9,104 bases of DNA, taken from contig VGHV01000080.1 of NCBI GenBank assembly GCA_016868095.1, positions 1-9,104 of the forward strand. The letters are read 5' to 3'. The position numbers and the translations under genes are program-made. Under the pieces are notes generated by a model that worked only from the letters and a program-made list of their open reading frames with translations, had not been told where the DNA came from and did not search any database. Positions 1-6,631 of the stretch are shown here, one piece after another. The DNA comes from Betaproteobacteria bacterium. Lineage in GTDB: Bacteria; Pseudomonadota; Gammaproteobacteria; Burkholderiales; Burkholderiaceae_E. How positions within the stretch are numbered: position 1 is the stretch's first letter; the number at the start of each line of letters is the position of its first letter.

Positions 1-215
1 TCCGAGGGCTCTGAGGCAATGGTGTTGAATTCATTCGGAAAATGCTCAGAGGCTCGCGTATGGGGTGCGCCGAAATACAGTGATGGTGAGTGGTCATCGC
101 TAGAGTAGCGGAAAGCCCAAATTTCCTTGCCATCAGTCACCGCTAAAGATGCTCCCAGCGGCTCAAGAGCTGCTTGGGCAGGCTGACCGCGAACGGTCTT
201 AGTCAATTGAAGGAA
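1..215 (-). pseudogene. Class II glutamine amidotransferase-like remnant (partial at both ends)
   Basis: One minus-strand frame stays open from 215 to the window edge. It reads as FLQLTKTVRGQ, then PLGASLAVTDGKEIWAFRY, then SLYFG, and ends in IASEPS. This resembles the C-terminal half of YafJ-type class II glutamine amidotransferases, in which a 'nlavsDG..lyA.Ry' strand is followed by an 'iaSEPl' motif. An in-frame TGA at 216-218 precedes it, and there is no ATG start upstream. The N-terminal part carrying the catalytic Cys2 and the 'HxRyaT' and 'HNG' motifs is therefore absent. An N-terminally deleted pseudogene left at the edge of the zinc cluster is the simplest reading. A frameshift or a downstream TTG start (204-206) cannot be excluded. 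The frame continues past the window, so the C-terminus is unseen. The family call comes from motif recall only. Confidence 0.6.
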
Positions 216-312
216 TCAGAAATCTATGTCTGATGGACGTAGACGTTTAGTCACTTTGACATAAGAAGTCGAAAATATTTTTTCATAAATATTCTCCAGC
301 AACTGAATTTTT
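216..312. other. AT-rich spacer downstream of the ZIP gene
   Basis: This AT-rich stretch separates the ZIP stop codon from the amidotransferase remnant. It holds only very short frames. A 7-bp AT-only inverted repeat (274-280 with 287-293, loop 281-286) is the only structure seen. It lacks the GC stem of an intrinsic terminator, so the end of the operon transcript is not defined by anything obvious here. Confidence 0.5.
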
Positions 313-1074
313 TCAAAGTAAAGTAATGGAAATACCCAATAAAATATGAAGGGCATGCCAACCTAACCCTTGCGATTCAAACTTGAGCCTGGGAAGTAAA
401 TCAGCTATGGCAATGTAGATGAAGCTGGCTGCAGCAACAATCACAATGTAGGGAATCCATTTTTCAGATTGCTCCAGTGATAAAAAAGCAACGATGGCGC
501 CCGCTACCGAAGCCAAGCTGGAGACACCATTCCAAAACAGGGCTTTATTACGTTCCCAGCCAGCGGCAAGTAATATCGCAAAGTCACCAGCTTCTTGGGG
601 TATTTCGTGCGCAATAACGGCCAGCGTGGTTGCCCAGCCAATTGCCGGGTCTAACAGAAAAGCAGCGGTGATGAGTACGCCGTCCGTAAAGTTGTGAAAT
701 CCATCACCGATCAAAATTCCCAAGACGCCTTCATCGCCATGATGATGCCCTGAAGAATGTTCCTTAGAACTTGTTTTGAGATGACCCTCGTCCGTATCGT
801 GATGCGAATGACGCCATATGGCCAGTTTTTCTAGAACAAAGAAGCCTAAAACGCTAGCCAGTAAAACAGGGAAAACTTCTTGTGGTGTCAATCCAGAACT
901 TAAAGCTTCAGGCAGCAATTGCAGCATGGAAGTTGCAAGAAGTACCCCAGTAGAAAAGCTGACCGCATAGGACAACCATTTCTTAGGAAGACCAGACAAA
1001 ATTAGCAAAGCAGCCAATAAACTCAGCACTCCCCCGAGCAGACAAGCCATCAAAATTTGCAGGATCAAAGGCAT
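313..1074 (-). CDS. ZIP family metal importer, probably zinc uptake
   Basis: This is a 253-residue inner-membrane permease of the ZIP (ZRT/IRT-like) family, whose members carry Zn2+ and related divalent ions into the cytoplasm. About eight hydrophobic segments are visible: near residues 4-28, 36-56, 66-85, 118-140, 147-172, 178-197, 207-228 and the C-terminus. The signature metal-binding motifs are intact: HNFTDG at 127-132 in TM4 and HEIPQE at 156-161 in TM5, followed by GDFAIL. The cytoplasmic loop between TM3 and TM4 (about 88-116) is rich in His, Asp and Glu, with HSHH, HSSGHHH and similar runs, typical of a ZIP metal-sensing loop. Length matches short bacterial ZIPs. No good ribosome-binding site is seen before the ATG. 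It is the last gene of the minus-strand run, 36 bp after the hydrolase gene. The operon context suggests zinc as substrate. Confidence 0.9.
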   Translation of the reverse strand: MPLILQILMACLLGGVLSLLAALLILSGLPKKWLSYAVSFSTGVLLATSMLQLLPEALSSGLTPQEVFPVLLASVLGFFVLEKLAIWRHSHHDTDEGHLKTSSKEHSSGHHHGDEGVLGILIGDGFHNFTDGVLITAAFLLDPAIGWATTLAVIAHEIPQEAGDFAILLAAGWERNKALFWNGVSSLASVAGAIVAFLSLEQSEKWIPYIVIVAAASFIYIAIADLLPRLKFESQGLGWHALHILLGISITLL

Positions 1075-1110
1075 TTAAATTTCACGATCAATAAGTGGGG
1101 GCAATGAATT

Positions 1111-2073
1111 TCAGTCGACACTCAGTCGGCTAGATGTTTTTGCAAGATAGAACCATTCCTGATCGACCGGCGCGTTAGGGTTAGGGAACACAATCCAACC
1201 GTCTTGTTCGGCAGATAGAGCTGTGCCATCCTTGCGATAAGCAATCAAGTCGCCCTGCTTGACGGATTCAAAACTGCGCCATTCACGACTAAATTGATCA
1301 TCGCAATGCAAACGGTCTACGACTCGATATATCTGTATCACTTGGTTACGGTGTTGCTTTTCAGAAGATGCTGTGCTTGTCGTCATGCCCAGATGCGATA
1401 AAGCCTTGCAGATGGCAGTATAGGCAAGCCGTGGCGCTGAAACGTCTTCGTGTTGACCACATTCCAACGTGATGCCAATACCCCCAAAGCGTCGCATTGT
1501 TTCAGTGGTGCCAATGCCGTAATCAACGTTAGCATCCATGCCACGAACTTGCCGCTCTGTCACTCCCCTGGCGTAGGTATCCAACCAGCCCTCGACAAAT
1601 CGATGAATACCCAGGCTTAGTGCAAAGTCTTCTTCTTCGTTGGCTCGGGAAAATGGCTCCAAATTCCCCTGGTTGTTTGGTGGCCCAATCATCGCAAAGG
1701 GAATGCCTGGCGTATGAAATGAATGAAGGTCCAAAAGAACATCGTGGGCTGCGAGCATCGGACAAAGCACATTGCAGACGAGATCTTCAAAGTCCTGCGG
1801 CGTTGAGGTGACCCGCATATTCCGATTCAAATTGCGCTGACCTTCGCGCCGTCTATTTTGATAAGCAAGCGGATTGGTAATGGGGATCATCGTAAGTGTT
1901 CCTCTATCAATGTGCATCATTCCACTTTCTATGTCCTGACGGATTTTTTGAATGGCCACTGCTCCGCAAGTCTCGTTACCATGCACGGCCCCAAGAACTA
2001 TCAACTTTGGTCCGGTCTGCAAGCCCGCAAATTGATAAACGGCCAAACTGCTTGGTGTTGGGTTGTCGTTCAT
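1111..2073 (-). CDS. Succinylglutamate desuccinylase/aspartoacylase family zinc hydrolase (M14-like)
   Basis: This 320-residue protein belongs to the AstE/AspA family, metallo-carboxypeptidase-fold amidohydrolases that remove acyl groups from N-acyl amino acids. The zinc site is complete: HGNE at 31-34 supplies His31 and Glu34, and DLHSFH at 115-120 supplies His117. An NLNRN motif at 81-85 fits the substrate-carboxylate region. Glu204 in ITLECGQHE matches the catalytic Glu. A C-terminal beta-rich part (about 245-320) follows, as in AstE/AspA proteins. No signal peptide is seen, so it is cytoplasmic. The ATG lies 12 bp after the HisI-paralogue stop, with a weak CAGG in front, consistent with co-transcription. 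The substrate is unknown. Its place in a zinc-starvation operon is odd because the enzyme appears to need zinc itself. It is not obviously part of an arginine-catabolism cluster. Confidence 0.82.
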   Translation of the reverse strand: MNDNPTPSSLAVYQFAGLQTGPKLIVLGAVHGNETCGAVAIQKIRQDIESGMMHIDRGTLTMIPITNPLAYQNRRREGQRNLNRNMRVTSTPQDFEDLVCNVLCPMLAAHDVLLDLHSFHTPGIPFAMIGPPNNQGNLEPFSRANEEEDFALSLGIHRFVEGWLDTYARGVTERQVRGMDANVDYGIGTTETMRRFGGIGITLECGQHEDVSAPRLAYTAICKALSHLGMTTSTASSEKQHRNQVIQIYRVVDRLHCDDQFSREWRSFESVKQGDLIAYRKDGTALSAEQDGWIVFPNPNAPVDQEWFYLAKTSSRLSVD

Positions 2074-2085
2074 TGCCTGTTCACT

Positions 2086-2595
2086 TCACAGCAAGGTAGG
2101 ATTGGGCGCATCCCCGTAAACCGATTTAGGATCAAACGTTTTAGTGTTTTCGGCGAAAGAGATCTTGCCTGTTTTCAGTTCAACGGTACGGTAGAAACAG
2201 CTGCGGTAGCCTACGTGGCAGCTAGCGGGAGCACTGTGTGTTCCGGCTGAAAGCGACACACGTAGCCATAGGGCATCCTGATCGTCGTCGATGCGTATTT
2301 CGACCACGGTCTGCACTAAGCCACTGGTCACGCCTTTACGCCACAACACCTGTCGGCTTCGGCTCCAGTAGTGCGCTTCGCCTGTCAAAATGGTGAGTTC
2401 CAGTGCTTCACGGTTCATGTATCCCAGCATCAGAACTTCCCCTGTCATGACTTCGGTAGTCACGCAGGCAATAAGCCCATCGCGATCGAATTTGGGTGCA
2501 AGTTCGTTTCCTTCTTCGACCTGTTCGATCGACGTTCGGGATGCAAAGTGCAGGCCTTTCATCCCGTTGGTTTCGGCTCGCTTGGTAGTGCTCAT
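2086..2595 (-). CDS. hisI: Divergent phosphoribosyl-AMP cyclohydrolase (HisI) paralogue
   Basis: HisI opens the purine ring of phosphoribosyl-AMP, the third step of histidine synthesis. The usual enzyme binds Mg2+ through a DCDxD motif, and Zn2+ through the Cys of that motif plus two Cys in ACHTGxxSCF. Here YMNREAL, the YWSRSR stretch, WRKGVTSG and SCHVGYRSCFYR are clear HisI motifs. However, the DCD motif reads DDDQD (residues 103-107), so the first zinc-ligand Cys is Asp. The distance to the CH motif is 22 residues instead of the usual 16, and the extra part contains a His in AGTHSAP. The other two Cys (126, 133) are kept. The ATG at 2593-2595 was chosen because AAGGA lies 7 nt upstream. 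An upstream ATG at 2652 would add 19 poorly conserved residues and lacks a good site. Length is 169 residues. The Zur-type context points to a paralogue made under zinc limitation rather than the housekeeping enzyme. Confidence 0.82.
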   Translation of the reverse strand: MSTTKRAETNGMKGLHFASRTSIEQVEEGNELAPKFDRDGLIACVTTEVMTGEVLMLGYMNREALELTILTGEAHYWSRSRQVLWRKGVTSGLVQTVVEIRIDDDQDALWLRVSLSAGTHSAPASCHVGYRSCFYRTVELKTGKISFAENTKTFDPKSVYGDAPNPTLL

Positions 2596-2602
2596 ATCGC
2601 TT

Positions 2603-2607
2603 TCCTT
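2603..2607 (-). promoter_or_regulatory. Ribosome-binding site deciding the hisI-paralogue start
   Basis: AAGGA on the minus strand sits 7 nt before the ATG at 2593-2595. The ATG at 2652 in the same frame has no comparable site, so the shorter protein is preferred. Confidence 0.6.
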
Positions 2608-2635
2608 GAGTGTCGAAATCAAACGCTGGCGCAGC

Positions 2636-2809
2636 TTAGATTTGGTGGGCATCCAGAAAATGAATCGCCTGGCTTAGATGCATGCCCCCAGTTGCGCATA
2701 ACATACCAGCAGATGCCCACGAAGCTACCGACACAGGTTGATAAAAACTGTGCTGGCTACCGGCAGGTAGTGTCAGTGTGATGGGGTATTCGCCGCAAAC
2801 CATGGTCAT
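2636..2809 (-). CDS. Candidate 57-residue small protein, unknown function
   Basis: The 216-bp gap between the carbonic anhydrase gene and the hisI paralogue contains a complete 58-codon frame starting ATG ACC ATG. It begins 2 bp after the carbonic anhydrase stop and ends in TAA at 2636-2638, 40 bp before the hisI start. The peptide begins MTMVCGEYPITLTLP, has a central PVSVASWASAGMLC stretch and ends in IHFLDAHQI. It contains two Cys and several His. It has no clear signal peptide and no family I recognise. In favour of a real gene are the near-abutting position in a tightly packed operon and the otherwise unusually large gap. Against it are the short length, a weak ribosome-binding site (only ACGAG further upstream) and no recognised homologue. 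A decayed gene or chance frame is possible. Confidence 0.4.
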   Translation of the reverse strand: MTMVCGEYPITLTLPAGSQHSFYQPVSVASWASAGMLCATGGMHLSQAIHFLDAHQI

Positions 2810-2811
2810 TT

Positions 2812-3372
2812 TCAGAACTCGTTTTGGATTTTTTTATAACCAAGCACCAACTCATTGTTTGTTCGCGCTACGTCTTCAGAAAACTCACTGGCGGCTACAG
2901 GTACTTGTGGTAGCGAGGTCAGGTCGGTCTCTGGGCCGATACGCTCGGTTGACCGCACGTAGAAGCCTGCCGGAAGATGAACGCCATCGACCACAGCGTT
3001 GTGCCTCACAACGCAACCGCTCTCTACGGTGCAGTTGAACAGCACACTGTTGAAACCGATGAAAACGCAGTCGCCAACACTGCATGGGCCATGCACAATG
3101 GCACGGTGCGCGATCGACGTTCGCTGGCCGATACTGACTTTGGCTCCGGACTTGGAATGGATGACAACTCCATCCTGAATGTTGGAGTGCGCACCAATTA
3201 TGATGGGCTCAATATGGCCGTTGGCGTCCATCTCATCGGCGCGAATAACTGCGTAAGGTCCGATAAAAACATTCTCTTCCACGATCACCAGGCCACAAAT
3301 GACGGCCGTGGGGTCGATGAATGCATCAGGATGGACGGTTGGCAGATCCCCTCGTGGATTTTTTCTGATCAT
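2812..3372 (-). CDS. Gamma-class carbonic anhydrase-like protein (left-handed beta-helix)
   Basis: This 186-residue hexapeptide-repeat protein is of the gamma-carbonic anhydrase/PaaY/YrdA type and would interconvert CO2 and bicarbonate in the cytoplasm as a trimer. The repeat pattern runs from about residue 15 to 140. The three metal-ligand histidines of the family are present: His72 in VVIHSKSG, His89 in SIAHRA and His94 in IVHGP, with the characteristic 5-residue spacing of the last two. A short C-terminal helix region follows. Gamma-class enzymes can work with Fe2+ or Co2+, so in this setting it may stand in for a strictly zinc-dependent beta-class enzyme. That role is inferred. Its ATG overlaps the stop of the upstream GTPase by 4 bp (ATGA), indicating translational coupling. 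PaaY-like thioesterase activity is an alternative. Confidence 0.85.
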   Translation of the reverse strand: MIRKNPRGDLPTVHPDAFIDPTAVICGLVIVEENVFIGPYAVIRADEMDANGHIEPIIIGAHSNIQDGVVIHSKSGAKVSIGQRTSIAHRAIVHGPCSVGDCVFIGFNSVLFNCTVESGCVVRHNAVVDGVHLPAGFYVRSTERIGPETDLTSLPQVPVAASEFSEDVARTNNELVLGYKKIQNEF

Positions 3373-4499
3373 GATTTTCGTTCTTCACCTTGTGCAGTAC
3401 GTTGCACTTCTTCACCCCTTCGAAGTGCTTTGAATGTTTTTTCAATCATCTCTTTGCCCACATCCTGTGTGATAAAGACCATGCGTGATCGACGATCCTC
3501 GCTGGGCCAGGCTGGCAAGGAGATAGGCGGATGAAAAATATGCTGTACGCCGTGTACAACCAACGGGAAGGGGTTGCCCTCTACATTCAGAATACCCTTG
3601 ATGCGCAGTATGTTGCTGCCTAAAAAATACATCAAAAGGTCAAGCCATTCCTGCAGCAATTCCTCACTAATGGGGTCGTTAATACTGTAGCAAAAAGCGC
3701 GGATGTGATCATCATGCCGGTTCACGTCATGGTGTTCATGCTCATGCTCATGCTCATGCTTATGTGAATGACTGATACCATGCGATTCATGACTGTGCTC
3801 ATGCGAAGCGTTCTCCACAAAGGCTTCCTCTTTAAGCCACCGCGCCACATCTGGCGCCTTGGTGTCTTTGTTGAACAACCCCAGATGGAGTATTTTTTGT
3901 GGCTCAATGACGCCGTTTTTTGCAGACCAGATAGTGGCCGTTCGGTTGATACTTTTGAGTCTGTTCAACAATTCATTTGAGGACTGATTACTGGCCAAGT
4001 CAGACTTAGTCAATAAAAGCACATCGGCGATGGCGGTTTGCTTGATCGCCTCCCTGTGATGATCCATCGTAACCATGCCTGTTGCCGCGTCTACGGTGGC
4101 AATAACGCCGTCGAGACGGTATCTGGTCGCAATCTGAGGTTGAGTCATCAGCGTGTGAATGATGGGGGCCGGGTCTGCAAGCCCAGTGGTCTCGATCACC
4201 ACCCTGCGGAACTGTCTCTGACCATTGCGTGAAAAACGCCAAGTAATCTCACGCAGTGTTTTGACCAGATCACCCCTAATCGTGCAGCAAAGGCATCCAT
4301 TGCTCATCTCCATGATCAAGTTTTCGGTGCTGTGCGCAACCAGCATGTGATCTAGTGCCATTTCTCCGAACTCGTTGATGATGACCAAGGCGTCCGCCAG
4401 TTCAGGTTGTCGGACCAAGTGATTGAGCACCGTCGTCTTGCCGCTGCCTAAAAAACCGGTGAGCAAAGTAACAGGTATCAGTTCCACTGCATTGCTCAT
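3369..4499 (-). CDS. COG0523 (CobW/G3E) metallochaperone GTPase 2, His-rich
   Basis: This 376-residue G3E-family P-loop GTPase is of the kind thought to deliver metal to client proteins. Visible motifs are the Walker A GFLGSGKT (15-22), INEFGE (41-46), the metal-binding CLCC (69-72), the Walker B region ETTGLADP (103-110), the guanine-recognition motif TKSD (164-167), and a C-terminal CobW domain from about 266 ending near FITQDVG. A linker at 233-265 is extremely His-rich, with alternating His-Glu pairs, and should bind several metal ions. The ATG at 4497-4499 overlaps the folE2 stop by 4 bp (ATGA). A GTG three codons upstream is in frame but has less support. Its stop overlaps the carbonic anhydrase start in the same way. 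Being coupled on both sides to FolE2 and the gamma-carbonic anhydrase makes those two proteins natural candidate clients. Confidence 0.9.
   Translation of the reverse strand: MSNAVELIPVTLLTGFLGSGKTTVLNHLVRQPELADALVIINEFGEMALDHMLVAHSTENLIMEMSNGCLCCTIRGDLVKTLREITWRFSRNGQRQFRRVVIETTGLADPAPIIHTLMTQPQIATRYRLDGVIATVDAATGMVTMDHHREAIKQTAIADVLLLTKSDLASNQSSNELLNRLKSINRTATIWSAKNGVIEPQKILHLGLFNKDTKAPDVARWLKEEAFVENASHEHSHESHGISHSHKHEHEHEHEHHDVNRHDDHIRAFCYSINDPISEELLQEWLDLLMYFLGSNILRIKGILNVEGNPFPLVVHGVQHIFHPPISLPAWPSEDRRSRMVFITQDVGKEMIEKTFKALRRGEEVQRTAQGEERKS
3737..3760 (-). repeat. Hexanucleotide tandem repeat encoding His-Glu pairs
   Basis: Four perfect consecutive copies of CATGCT (plus-strand reading) lie inside the His-rich linker of GTPase 2 and continue as degenerate copies on both sides. 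Each unit encodes one Glu-His pair on the minus strand. The unit is two codons, so copy-number change by slippage would stay in frame and alter only the length of the metal-binding tract. Confidence 0.85.
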
Positions 4500-5425
4500 A
4501 TGGAGCACAATCCAATTTCAGGGCTTGACCATGCTACTGCATCATGGGGATGCAAACTCTCCAAATGGCGCACAAAAATCTCGGGATGGTCATATCCTTG
4601 AAGAGAGGCTTTGATACGGCGTGCAGCATCCTCAACAAACATCAGGTTCTGTCCGTTCAAGGCTGCGAATGCCTGCTCATCAGCTCGCTTGACTGCGGTC
4701 TGTACTGGGGTGCCGAGGGCTTGTTCAATGCAATCGATCAGTGCCAGCATTCCTAAACTGCTTGAAGCTTCGTTGACATCGACCGTGACATGCGCTTGAC
4801 TGCGTTGACTGTGTGGCGTTGCTGCACTAGCATTGTGTCGAATCCACTCAGCCACCTGATGCTTGTCCAGCGAAGGTTGCTTCGTAAATTCAGCCAGAAA
4901 TGCTTCTTCTATCAATTGCCTGGCCAATGCCGCGGAACATGGACATGTCGACGAGTAAACCACTTTGACTTGCATGCGGCAATGAAATTGACCACTCATC
5001 AGAGAGGCCTTGATTGTTATCGGATACGACTTCCATCCCGAGAGGTCTTCAGTGACCAATGCTTGGCGACGCAGTAGCAAGTTGAAATTCAGTTGGAGCC
5101 TGGCATTTTTGCTTTGACAATCAGCGTGACTCTCAATCATGGCTTTCAAAACTTGGTGAATTCCAACTGCAGTCAAACCCTGTCCCTTCCCCATCGCGTC
5201 GAGCAATCGGTGCAGCCGTGACATGTGAATGCCTTTGATGTGCGGCGCTGGAAGGTTTACCTGCACATCGGCACAAGCATGCAACTCGCGGTGCCACCCA
5301 GGTTCAACAATGGTGAGAGGCAAGTCAATACCCTTCATGCCGACCCAGGTGAGTGCACTGAGGCGGGGTGAGCTTTCTGATAATGAGATATCAGGAAGAA
5401 CAGAGGGCTTAGTCGGATGAGTCAT
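4496..5425 (-). CDS. folE2: GTP cyclohydrolase I type IB (FolE2)
   Basis: FolE2 converts GTP to 7,8-dihydroneopterin triphosphate, the first step of folate synthesis, without the strict zinc need of FolE (type IA). It is a known member of Zur regulons. Family marks in order are the VGMKGIDLPL opening (28-37), the KGIHMSRLHRLLD motif (64-76), SSTCPCSAAL (158-167) with the metal/active-site Cys, a His-containing segment PHSQRSQAHVTV, and a C-terminal ALNGQNLMFVED and FVRHLESLHPHDA. Length from the ATG at 5423-5425 is 309 residues, as expected for the family. The frame is open further upstream (to an alternative start at 5536), but that extension is Arg/Ser-rich and unlike the family. The stop overlaps the next GTPase start. 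Cytoplasmic. The gap of 123 bp to the upstream GTPase is the largest in the front half of the operon. Confidence 0.95.
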   Translation of the reverse strand: MTHPTKPSVLPDISLSESSPRLSALTWVGMKGIDLPLTIVEPGWHRELHACADVQVNLPAPHIKGIHMSRLHRLLDAMGKGQGLTAVGIHQVLKAMIESHADCQSKNARLQLNFNLLLRRQALVTEDLSGWKSYPITIKASLMSGQFHCRMQVKVVYSSTCPCSAALARQLIEEAFLAEFTKQPSLDKHQVAEWIRHNASAATPHSQRSQAHVTVDVNEASSSLGMLALIDCIEQALGTPVQTAVKRADEQAFAALNGQNLMFVEDAARRIKASLQGYDHPEIFVRHLESLHPHDAVAWSSPEIGLCSI

Positions 5426-5443
5426 TGGTAAGGTTTCCAGGCT

Positions 5444-5470
5444 GATTTCAATGAAATCGACAGAAGTCGA
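5444..5470. promoter_or_regulatory. Two overlapping dyads upstream of folE2, function unknown
   Basis: A perfect 15-bp palindrome, GATTTCA-A-TGAAATC (5444-5458), lies 18 bp before the folE2 ATG. It overlaps a second dyad, TCGAC-N4-GTCGA (5457-5470). Neither resembles the TTGCA-type operator upstream of the operon, and there is no T-tract to make a terminator. They could be an internal control site, an RNA hairpin or chance. Confidence 0.25.
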
Positions 5471-5548
5471 GCCATCGAGAAACCGAGTCGCGGAAGAACT
5501 GCGCTTGAGCCGAAAACGTATCGACCTGTGGGACACACGTTGGCTTGC

Positions 5549-6538
5549 TCATGCTGGCTGGACCTTGCCTGCCACACACTGCGCCAAGCCCTTGAGCAAA
5601 ACTTCCTTGGGCATGTCTCGACCAATGAACACCAATTTACTCTCCCGCGTTTCGCCGGACTTCCACGCGCTGCCGTAATTACTTTCGATGAGCATGTGTA
5701 CCCCTTGGAGTACCACACGTTCGTTGACGCCAAGGATATTCAGGACACCTTTGTAGCGCATCAGTCGGGTGCCGTAGACTTGCACGATGCTGCTGAGGAA
5801 ATCCTCGATCTGAACCATGTCAAGCGGCCGGGTTTCCCAAAAAACAAAAGAACTCACATCGTCGTCATGCTCATGATCGACATCGGTCAGGAATTCAGGC
5901 TCGATCTCGAGAATGGCGCTGAGGTTAAAGCCACGGATGTCAAGCAAGTCATCGATGGCGGCCACACCATGCTGGGCTTCGGCGATCTTGGCGCGGGGGT
6001 TCATTTTCACAAGCCGTTGGCGCAGCTGGGCGACTTCAATGGGCGCGACGACATCGGTTTTGGTGATCAGGATACGGTCGGCAAAGCCCACTTGTTCTTG
6101 CGCTTCGTTATGTTCGTCAAGTTGTTGCGGAGCATGTTTGGCATCTACCATGGTGACGATGGCATCCAGCAAATAGTGCTGGACAATGTCTTCGTCGACG
6201 AAGAAGGTCTGGGCGACCGGTGCAGGGTCTGCGAGCCCGGTGGTTTCAATGATCACGCGGTCAAAATGGAGCAGACCGGATGATTTTTTGGAATGCAATT
6301 CGCCCAAAATGCGCACCAAGTCGCCGCGCACCGTGCAGCAAATGCAGCCATTGTTCATCTCGATGATCTGCTCATCGCCGTCTTGCACCAACAAGTCATT
6401 GTCGATGCCGGCTTCGCCGAATTCGTTTTCGATCACAGCGATGCGGTGGCCGTGTTGCTCCTTGAGGATGCGGTTGAGCAAAGTGGTTTTACCGCTTCCC
6501 AGAAAGCCGGTGAGGATGGTGACGGGTATTTGACTCAT
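5549..6538 (-). CDS. COG0523 (CobW/G3E) metallochaperone GTPase 1, YjiA-like
   Basis: This 329-residue GTPase closely follows the plan of E. coli YjiA: Walker A GFLGSGKT (11-18), ENEFGE (37-42), CICC metal motif (65-68), ETTGLADP (98-105), VDAKHA (131-136), the guanine-recognition motif TKTD (159-162), then a CobW C-terminal domain with [10 protein letters not shown] and LVFIGRDM. A short acidic/His linker, DVDHEHDDD (219-227), takes the place of the long His tract of its neighbour. Metal-responsive GTP hydrolysis in the cytoplasm is the known family property, but clients are not known here. It starts 93 bp after the ZigA-type gene. GGGA precedes the ATG as a modest ribosome-binding site. It is clearly a different subtype from the other two COG0523 proteins, so this is not a recent tandem duplication. 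Confidence 0.92.
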   Translation of the reverse strand: MSQIPVTILTGFLGSGKTTLLNRILKEQHGHRIAVIENEFGEAGIDNDLLVQDGDEQIIEMNNGCICCTVRGDLVRILGELHSKKSSGLLHFDRVIIETTGLADPAPVAQTFFVDEDIVQHYLLDAIVTMVDAKHAPQQLDEHNEAQEQVGFADRILITKTDVVAPIEVAQLRQRLVKMNPRAKIAEAQHGVAAIDDLLDIRGFNLSAILEIEPEFLTDVDHEHDDDVSSFVFWETRPLDMVQIEDFLSSIVQVYGTRLMRYKGVLNILGVNERVVLQGVHMLIESNYGSAWKSGETRESKLVFIGRDMPKEVLLKGLAQCVAGKVQPA

Positions 6539-6631
6539 TGCGAATTCCCTTTTTAATGTTGATTCTTTAAGCTCACAAACAATCTAGGCAAAGCTCTGCA
6601 CCGTTGGCAGGACTACACAAAACTTGCGTCT
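6539..6631. other. Short intergenic gap between GTPase 3 and GTPase 1
   Basis: This 93-bp gap holds no TTGCA-type operator, no GC hairpin followed by a T-tract and no convincing promoter. Read-through from the upstream gene is the simplest view. Confidence 0.4.

Noticed and set aside
274..293. Hairpin as an operon terminator
   Set aside because: The stem is only seven A-T pairs. It lacks the GC-rich stem plus T-tract of an intrinsic terminator.
1858..2781. Plus-strand open frames opposite the hydrolase and HisI genes
   Set aside because: They show no recognisable domains, overlap strongly supported minus-strand genes and lack ribosome-binding sites.
3722..3766. Short-period repeats as a possible CRISPR-like or regulatory repeat
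   Set aside because: The 6-bp units are explained by codons for alternating His and Glu in a metal-binding linker.
5426..5536. N-terminal extension of FolE2 from a start at 5536
   Set aside because: The extension is Arg/Ser-rich and not family-like, and the ATG at 5425 gives the usual length.
6539..6631. Second Zur-type operator between GTPase 3 and GTPase 1
   Set aside because: The gap has a TTAATG but no paired TTGCA half-site or dyad of the right spacing.
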